From NCBI GenBank assembly GCA_015068135.1, contig SVLB01000031.1, positions 1 through 34,356 of the forward strand: a stretch of 34,356 nucleotides of DNA, given 5' to 3'. Positions within the stretch are counted from its first letter, which is position 1; each line of letters begins with the position of its first letter. The DNA comes from Oscillospiraceae bacterium. GTDB lineage: Bacteria > Bacillota > Clostridia > Oscillospirales > Oscillospiraceae. This document shows, piece by piece, positions 29,850 to 34,356 of this stretch. A program made the translations under genes and the position numbers. Under the pieces are notes generated by a model. That model was not told the DNA's origin and did not search any database. It saw only the letters and a list, made by a program, of their open reading frames with translations.

Positions 29850-29981
29850 CAAGGCTAAATACCTGCCGAATGCGCAGCAGAGTATTGATTGTAATATAGA
29901 AAATGTAGGTTTACAAATCGTCGCAACAACGCTTGACGGTCTAACAAGTACCTCTTTATTCCTCTCTATTTTGCGAGAATG

Positions 29982-30040
29982 ATTTCCTTCTTTTGCTGTC
30001 AGCAGCCCAGGCTGCAATCAAGGACGGCAGGAATTAAATT
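29982..30040 (+). repeat. ppdK-tail relic R5
   Basis: Reads ATTTCCTTCTTTTGCTGTCA, then GCAGCCCAGGCTGCAATCAA, ending ...A-A-Q-A-A-I-K-D-G-R-N-stop. The 29850-30183 gap otherwise holds unrecognised sequence without a supported gene. Confidence 0.8.
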
Positions 30041-30172
30041 CTGATTACCTGCTGTTTGCGACATTCCTTGTAACTCACGAAGATGCGAAAGCGTACATGT
30101 ACAGCTTGAGCAGTAAACGCAGAGTTCACAAAAGGAAGGACATTCGGGTAAGCCTTTATATCTAAGCATTGC

Positions 30173-30197
30173 GCCCCGGTTCATTACGAACCGGGGC
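30173..30197. terminator. hairpin at the end of the island
   Basis: GCCCCGGTTC pairs with GAACCGGGGC around ATTAC. On the plus strand a loose T-run follows. It overlaps the 3' end of the interrupted minus-strand gene. Confidence 0.65.
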
Positions 30198-30531
30198 ATT
30201 TCCTATTTTTCAAGTGGTCAGCATATTCCATAGCGGTTTTATATCCGTGCTTATTTGCAAGAGTCTCTTCTAATCCCCTGGGCCGTTCAGTAGAACGAGC
30301 GTTGCAAATGATTTCGTCCTATATTACCTGAAATCGGAGTTCAACGCCCTCTTTAGATGCTTCGGATTCCAAAAGAGTAGTCACTTCACTAAGCGTATCT
30401 CTAAAGCGTTGCTTCTCGGACTCGCGCCATCGGGTTGATTCGTGGTGCAGATAAATTACAGAACAAAGTACATGCCCACGCATATACCGATTCTTATAGG
30501 CCTTGTCGACAAGAATATGATTTTGATACAT
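30184..30531 (-). pseudogene. small gene interrupted by an in-frame TAG
   Basis: From ATG 30531 (after AAAGGAGGATC) the frame runs 70 codons to a TAG at 30319-30321. It then stays open in the same frame for 44 more codons to a TAA at 30184-30186. The part after the TAG still looks like protein: ARSTERPRGLEETL, then KHGYKTAMEYADHLKNRK. This suggests a longer gene of about 114 residues broken by a nonsense mutation or a sequencing error. Other genes in the window use TAG as a normal stop. The N-terminal part contains CSVIYLHHESTRWRESEKQR. Family unknown. It is the third gene of the minus-strand operon with 30551 and 31101. Confidence 0.6.
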
Positions 30532-30550
30532 TGGTAGATCCTCCTTTTGT

Positions 30551-31087
30551 TTATAGCAATTCAAAAAACATCTCGATATGAGGGTGCTGCAGTTTGGCGA
30601 CAGCCATCATATCTTTAAGATCGAAGCGCCAAAAGGGAATGTCTCCCAATCGGTTTCCCATCAAGCATAGCATTGCAGCATCCGGTGAGTGGTTAAGCTG
30701 GAAACTATCCAGTTCCCCTTCGAGCATGTCATCCCAATGCTTTACATCACGAGCAAGTTGAGCTGCTGATTTGAATTCCCCCTTTTCGATAGCTTCCAGA
30801 ATCGCAAGGGTCATGGCGTGCTCGTCGCCATCAAGAATCCGTTCAAACAGATGCTGTTCAAGCGTGCCTTGACCGAAAATAGAATCTCGTTCTTCTGATG
30901 TAAGTCCAGCTCGCCGGCACAAGCTGATAACGCTATAGCATAGATTGGCTTGTATTCTCAGACTCAACAAGGAAACCTTATTCAATAGTTTACAGGCAGT
31001 TTTCGCAGAATCTAATCGAGCCTTTTCGTACTGATTCTGCGGTTCGGGCAAATGGTCATATTTGCTGAGGATGGTGTTCGTATCCAT
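30551..31087 (-). CDS. helical protein of unknown function
   Basis: The 178-residue soluble protein is predicted almost entirely helical (for example TACKLLNKVSLLSLRIQANL, then EHAMTLAILEAIEKGEFKSA). No motif is recognised. The start follows AAAGGAGAAA. It is 13 bases behind the membrane-protein gene and 19 bases before the interrupted gene, so the three form one minus-strand operon divergent from the Sel1-like gene at 31825. Confidence 0.7.
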   Translation of the reverse strand: MDTNTILSKYDHLPEPQNQYEKARLDSAKTACKLLNKVSLLSLRIQANLCYSVISLCRRAGLTSEERDSIFGQGTLEQHLFERILDGDEHAMTLAILEAIEKGEFKSAAQLARDVKHWDDMLEGELDSFQLNHSPDAAMLCLMGNRLGDIPFWRFDLKDMMAVAKLQHPHIEMFFELL

Positions 31088-31100
31088 ATATTTTCTCCTT

Positions 31101-31760
31101 TCATTCCTCTTCGTTGGGATCTCTGAATCTTGGCATAGGGAAGAGAATTCCTATTTCAGACAGATGTAATGTCTCTTCTGCCGTAGATACCCGGTGGCGG
31201 AAAACATCTTCGCTTTCAATGTTGTGCGACATATGAAGTAGATAATAATATCCTAGATATGTACTCTCGGATCGCGCGGCACGCTTAGCGATATACCTCT
31301 CTAATCCAGGGATGATGTCCTGTTTTTTTGCAGTTTGAGTAAAAATATATAAACAATCAGACTCCTGCTGCTCTGACGGTTTTTCGTTTTCTAGAATTGC
31401 TTCCAATGTCAATGGATATGTTCTAGGTAGCACAGAAGTTGAAGTGCAAAGAGACAAGATCACTCCCGAAGCGACGATATGACATTCAGACAGAAGCATT
31501 GCTACGATCACTAAAACTGGTACAGTTCTCCTCGTGATGGACAAAAGGAAGGCACCCATAATAGGAAGAAATGAAAAGTAAATGAATGATAAATGCCAAA
31601 AATCTCCATTGATAACACGGATAACTGCAAAATAGAGGCGTATCAGAACCCAAATGACTACTATTGAGATGCTAACACTCCGGACCAATTTGTGCACTTT
31701 GAACTTTCTGCACCTTTGAAGTAATCCCACAATTCGCTTCCGAGTAAAGAATAGTGGCAT
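31101..31760 (-). CDS. membrane protein of unknown function
   Basis: The 219-residue protein has a basic N-terminus and three to four transmembrane segments in its first half (around residues 28-50, 55-77 and 84-107), then a soluble helical C-terminal half ending in PMPRFRDPNEEE. The soluble part has TPR-like helical character (IPGLERYIAKRAARSESTYL) but no certain repeat. The family is not recognised. It is the first gene of the minus-strand operon; its ribosome site is weak. Confidence 0.7.
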   Translation of the reverse strand: MPLFFTRKRIVGLLQRCRKFKVHKLVRSVSISIVVIWVLIRLYFAVIRVINGDFWHLSFIYFSFLPIMGAFLLSITRRTVPVLVIVAMLLSECHIVASGVILSLCTSTSVLPRTYPLTLEAILENEKPSEQQESDCLYIFTQTAKKQDIIPGLERYIAKRAARSESTYLGYYYLLHMSHNIESEDVFRHRVSTAEETLHLSEIGILFPMPRFRDPNEEE

Positions 31761-31824
31761 ATGCTTCTATTAGGTTGAACTTATAACAAAAGGACAATCT
31801 ATTTTCTGATCAAAGGATGTGGCT

Positions 31825-32544
31825 ATGAAAATGAAAAAGCAGTGGCAATTCAATGTTTCAGTAGGCAGTGAGGCACAAGAAATTACAATGGATGACTTAA
31901 TGCAGCTAGCCAAACAGTATCAAAATCAGAACAAATATGAAGCTGCGCGTATTTGTTTGGAGCGAGCAGTATCTGCTTCGTATTTACCAGCCAAAATGTG
32001 TTTGGCGTGTCTTCTTCGCGATACTGCGAGTTTAGAGAAAACACGGGCTGAGCGCTTTGCCCAGTGCGAACAGCTTCTGCTGGAATTGGAAAGAGAAACA
32101 GACCAGGAAGATGTGCTTGCACAAGTTTACTTTGAATTGAGTGCACTATATGAGAAGATGAGTCGACCGATTTCTTGTTTGGCATACTTACTTAGGTCCC
32201 GTCGTTATGGGCGCAATATTGATGAAAAGATTATCTCTGCATACCGGAGAAAAATACACCAGCAGATTGACATTAATAAGCTCTCAGAGGATGCGCAGGG
32301 GTGTTATGTGCTTGGTGTTGAATGTTCAAAGGACGATGCAACTATCGAGCACGCCATTTATTTTCTGGAAGAGGCTGTCCAAAACGGAGACCCATATGGT
32401 CTTGCAGCTTTGGAATTAGCTGAGTTGCTGGAGTCATATCCGAAGAATAAAGAATACTATTCTAAAATGGCAAATAAGTATTTCAAAATTGCAGCCGAGC
32501 GCGGAAATCCTCAGTATTTTACCAGGAAAAGAACCAGTCCGTGA
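31825..32544 (+). CDS. Sel1/TPR-like helical repeat protein
   Basis: The 239-residue protein consists of helical repeats: YQNQNKYEAARICLERAVSA is TPR-like, and DDATIEHAIYFLEEAVQNGD and MANKYFKIAAERGNP are Sel1-like. Such repeats bind partner proteins. The ATG at 31825 lies 7 bases after AAAGGA; the GTG at 31819 is closer and less likely. It is transcribed away from the three-gene operon at 30184-31760, and the short divergent spacer suggests joint regulation. A strong terminator follows. Confidence 0.72.
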   Translation: MKMKKQWQFNVSVGSEAQEITMDDLMQLAKQYQNQNKYEAARICLERAVSASYLPAKMCLACLLRDTASLEKTRAERFAQCEQLLLELERETDQEDVLAQVYFELSALYEKMSRPISCLAYLLRSRRYGRNIDEKIISAYRRKIHQQIDINKLSEDAQGCYVLGVECSKDDATIEHAIYFLEEAVQNGDPYGLAALELAELLESYPKNKEYYSKMANKYFKIAAERGNPQYFTRKRTSP

Positions 32545-32548
32545 TGAA

Positions 32549-32597
32549 ACGGCCCTCTAAACTCCAAAATAGGTGTTTAGAGGGCCGTGCTTTTTAG
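32549..32597. terminator. bidirectional terminator between convergent genes
   Basis: ACGGCCCTCTAAAC pairs with GTTTAGAGGGCCGT around a 13-base loop, followed by GCTTTTT. It separates the Sel1-like gene from the convergent gene at 32604. Confidence 0.88.
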
Positions 32598-32603
32598 GAC
32601 TGA

Positions 32604-33476
32604 TTATTCACCTTTACGGCGGCATTTGTCGCAGCAGAAACACTGCGTTTTTCTGTTGGCCACGAAGATGGTATCACAGCTGTCGCACATGCGGAGCGGA
32701 GTCTTATCCTCTGCCATCATGAAGCTGAACATCATTTGCAGGCCAATCAGCAGAGAATGGAAATCCCACACGATGGTCGGTTTGTCCAGAAGTGCGATTC
32801 GGTAGGTAGGCGCAATGCCGCCGAAGGCCGCAACGCCCTGTGCCATCAGTTGCTTTTCTCCCGCATCGAAGGCATTTGCTTCCTCATAGAAATATTTGCT
32901 GGTGATGAAAGGAAAGGTCATATCTTTCATCGCCTTTGCGACCCAATCCAGCGGCTCAGCATATTCCTTTTGGAAGCTCATGCTCATAGCATCAGGATCA
33001 TTGGCAAAGGTCATAGCCAAAGCCATGACATCCGTATCGCTCACTACTTCCCAGATGAATTCCGTCTTATATTTACAGATATTCAGCTTTTTGAAGGGGT
33101 AGAAGTAATCGAGGTACCGCTCCGTTGCCAGCGCCTCTTCCCGGATGAAGTGGTTCTTCGGTAGGTAAACCTTTTCATATTGCATGAACTTGGGCGTGGT
33201 AGGTAGCGCCGTCATAAGACCAAGCCGACCGTAACGGTGGACAAACCGCAGGATTGCAGCTTCCTGCTCTCGTTCCGGCGCTTTCTTGCCGAAGAAGAGT
33301 CTGCCTACATTCAGTGCTTCCAGTACCATGGCCTGAGCATCCTCTAGGGGACCAAAGATATCCGGCTTGGCATCTGCCGCAGCTGTGATATACTTTGTGC
33401 CTCTGGCATCCGTCCGGATCACATATTTATCATAGCGAACCCAGCAGGAACTGGTTCGTTCAAACAGCTGCTTCAT
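32604..33476 (-). CDS. unknown protein with C-terminal zinc-binding motif
   Basis: The 290-residue soluble protein is mostly helical and ends in a probable zinc-binding site, RMCDSCDTIFVANRKTQCFC followed by CDKCRRKGE. This recalls the CGNR-type zinc tail and some DUF6076-like Clostridia proteins; I am not certain of either. Middle parts include EYAEPLDWVAKAMKDMTFPF and FHSLLIGLQMMFSFMM. The start at 33476 follows GAGGTG. It looks like an accessory gene; no function is claimed. Confidence 0.65.
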   Translation of the reverse strand: MKQLFERTSSCWVRYDKYVIRTDARGTKYITAAADAKPDIFGPLEDAQAMVLEALNVGRLFFGKKAPEREQEAAILRFVHRYGRLGLMTALPTTPKFMQYEKVYLPKNHFIREEALATERYLDYFYPFKKLNICKYKTEFIWEVVSDTDVMALAMTFANDPDAMSMSFQKEYAEPLDWVAKAMKDMTFPFITSKYFYEEANAFDAGEKQLMAQGVAAFGGIAPTYRIALLDKPTIVWDFHSLLIGLQMMFSFMMAEDKTPLRMCDSCDTIFVANRKTQCFCCDKCRRKGE

Positions 33477-33525
33477 AACACACCTCTTCGCCGCTCCCGA
33501 ACCCATCGGGGGCGGTTTCTAATTG

Positions 33526-33561
33526 AGAATCCCCAACCGTTTCGGCGGTTGGGGATTGTTT
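33526..33561. terminator. terminator-like hairpin
   Basis: AATCCCCAACCG pairs with CGGTTGGGGATT, followed on the plus strand by GTTTTG. It lies between the LysR gene (-) and the zinc-tailed gene (-), 9 bases after the LysR stop. Confidence 0.75.
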
Positions 33562-33569
33562 TGTATAAC

Positions 33570-34355
33570 TTATTCCATATTGCATCCCAGAAACTGCTCC
33601 GCATATTTTCTGGCATTGGTGTTACGCGTATAGACCACATGGAACGGATGGGGCTGGGTGATCGTATCCACAGTAAATGTACCAATGTTGCATTCGTTCT
33701 CTACTACGGACTTGTACAGAAAACTGATACCGCTGCCGCTTGCAACCAATGCCTTGATAGAAACAAAGCTGCTGATAGAAACTTCTCTGTAAAAATCACT
33801 CAGTTCATAACCGGATGCTGTCAGCCGCTCCTCAAAAATGCGACGTGTACCGGAACCCTCTTCCCGGACGATGATAGTCTCTTTCAGTAGATCCTCAACC
33901 GGTATATGCTTTCCGCGCAGTGGATGATCCTTTGCGCAGATTCCCACGAAGGGCTCCATGCGAAGCAGATAGGAATCATACTTGGTCTTGCTAAATGTAC
34001 CTTCAATGATGGCGAAATCCAACTGATTTTCATCCAGCATTTGTAGCAAGTGTTTTGTGTTATCTACCACAAGGGACATCTCGTGGCTGGGATCACGGAG
34101 ATATTCTTTGATGGAATCGATCAGCACATAGTCGCCGATGGTCTTGGTTGCACCGATTCGCAGTAAGGAGCGTTCTTTCTCGGCAATCGCCAGTTGTAGT
34201 TCCTCAAACTGGTATTGCTGGGTAATGGCATATCGTTCCAGTAGTAGGCATTTTTCTGTTTTATGCAGAGTGTGACCATCATAAGTAAAGAGCTTTGTCT
34301 GCAGCGATTGCTCCAGAGCCTGGATCTGCTTGGTAACAGCGGGCTGAGAAAGGTG
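33570..34355 (-). CDS. LysR-family transcriptional regulator (5' end outside the window)
   Basis: The frame is open to the right edge and gives 261 residues without the first part of the DNA-binding domain. The visible HTH recognition helix reads LSQPAVTKQIQALEQSLQTK, then the linker helix and a periplasmic-binding-like effector domain (LLRIGATKTIGDYVLIDSIK, IVREEGSGTRRIFEERL and SFVSIKALVASGSGISFLYK). An internal methionine at 34127 is not the true start, since the HTH lies upstream of it in the same frame. The effector part resembles the CysB/CbbR-like group, but the ligand is unknown. Confidence 0.9.
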   Translation of the reverse strand, partial: HLSQPAVTKQIQALEQSLQTKLFTYDGHTLHKTEKCLLLERYAITQQYQFEELQLAIAEKERSLLRIGATKTIGDYVLIDSIKEYLRDPSHEMSLVVDNTKHLLQMLDENQLDFAIIEGTFSKTKYDSYLLRMEPFVGICAKDHPLRGKHIPVEDLLKETIIVREEGSGTRRIFEERLTASGYELSDFYREVSISSFVSIKALVASGSGISFLYKSVVENECNIGTFTVDTITQPHPFHVVYTRNTNARKYAEQFLGCNME

Positions 34356-34356
34356 A

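Noticed and set aside
25070..30040. Classical integron cassette array
   Set aside because: The shared tails lack the attC bottom-strand hairpin with R'' and R' sites, cassettes carry their own promoters and terminators, and no integron integrase is visible.
29999..30199. Minus-strand cysteine-rich ORF of 66 codons
   Set aside because: It reads antisense through relic R5 and the terminator hairpin and has no ribosome site.

Overview
The window looks like chromosomal DNA of a gut-type Firmicute of class Clostridia (Oscillospiraceae/Ruminococcaceae-like; inferred from gene content, the HrcA/CIRCE control of groESL, pyruvate phosphate dikinase, Mini-RNase III, RqcH, and moderately GC-rich core genes with strong AGGAGG-type ribosome binding sites). 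No species is claimed.

Layout. (1) 1-4813: an OmpR-type response regulator and its histidine kinase, an anchored PDZ protein and an acyl-ACP thioesterase, all on the + strand. The two halves of the two-component system are separated by two small genes (a four-helix-bundle S23-type protein and an unknown 95-residue protein), each preceded by a copy of an unusual linker-hairpin repeat; a third copy precedes the kinase. (2) 4814-5157: a gap with a strong dyad flanked symmetrically by DnaA-box-like 9-mers. (3) 5158-9432: Gx transporter, Mini-RNase III, RqcH and a zinc-ribbon/TPR-like membrane protein. (4) 9495-15412, minus strand: khpB(jag)-yidC-yidD-rnpA-rpmH, then groEL-groES behind a perfect CIRCE operator. 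This is the classic origin-proximal cluster, but dnaA is absent. A 277-bp MITE-like element with 24-bp terminal inverted repeats and a 4-bp target duplication sits between yidD and yidC. (5) 15529-17734: DUF2975 membrane protein, XRE regulator and DUF4173-like membrane protein. (6) 18020-22205, minus strand: purine salvage (phosphoribosyltransferase, purine nucleoside phosphorylase), a family 2 glycoside hydrolase and an RlmA-type 23S rRNA methyltransferase. (7) 22342-25112: ppdK with its promoter and terminator. (8) 25113-30200: an accessory island. (9) 30184-34356: an unknown divergent four-gene locus, a zinc-tailed unknown protein and a truncated LysR regulator.

The most unusual region is the island behind ppdK. 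At least four small AT-rich gene units stand head to tail. Each ORF is followed, within a few to about 16 bases of its stop codon, by a diverged copy of the 3' end of ppdK (a block of the type CAGGCTGCNATCAAGG and a stop), then its own intrinsic terminator. At least two units, and partly a third, also start with a block resembling the ppdK promoter (TTGGACATAA-GTG-TATACT with an extended -10). Six tail copies are visible in about 5 kb. One (R0) has no gene in front of it but a second family of linker-hairpin repeat. I read this as a cassette array that has grown at the ppdK 3' end. The mechanism is unknown and no recombinase is visible in the window. Some cassette proteins resemble immunity or accessory families (DUF2185-like; Lar-like zinc ribbon), so a poly-immunity or defence-related locus is possible but unproven.
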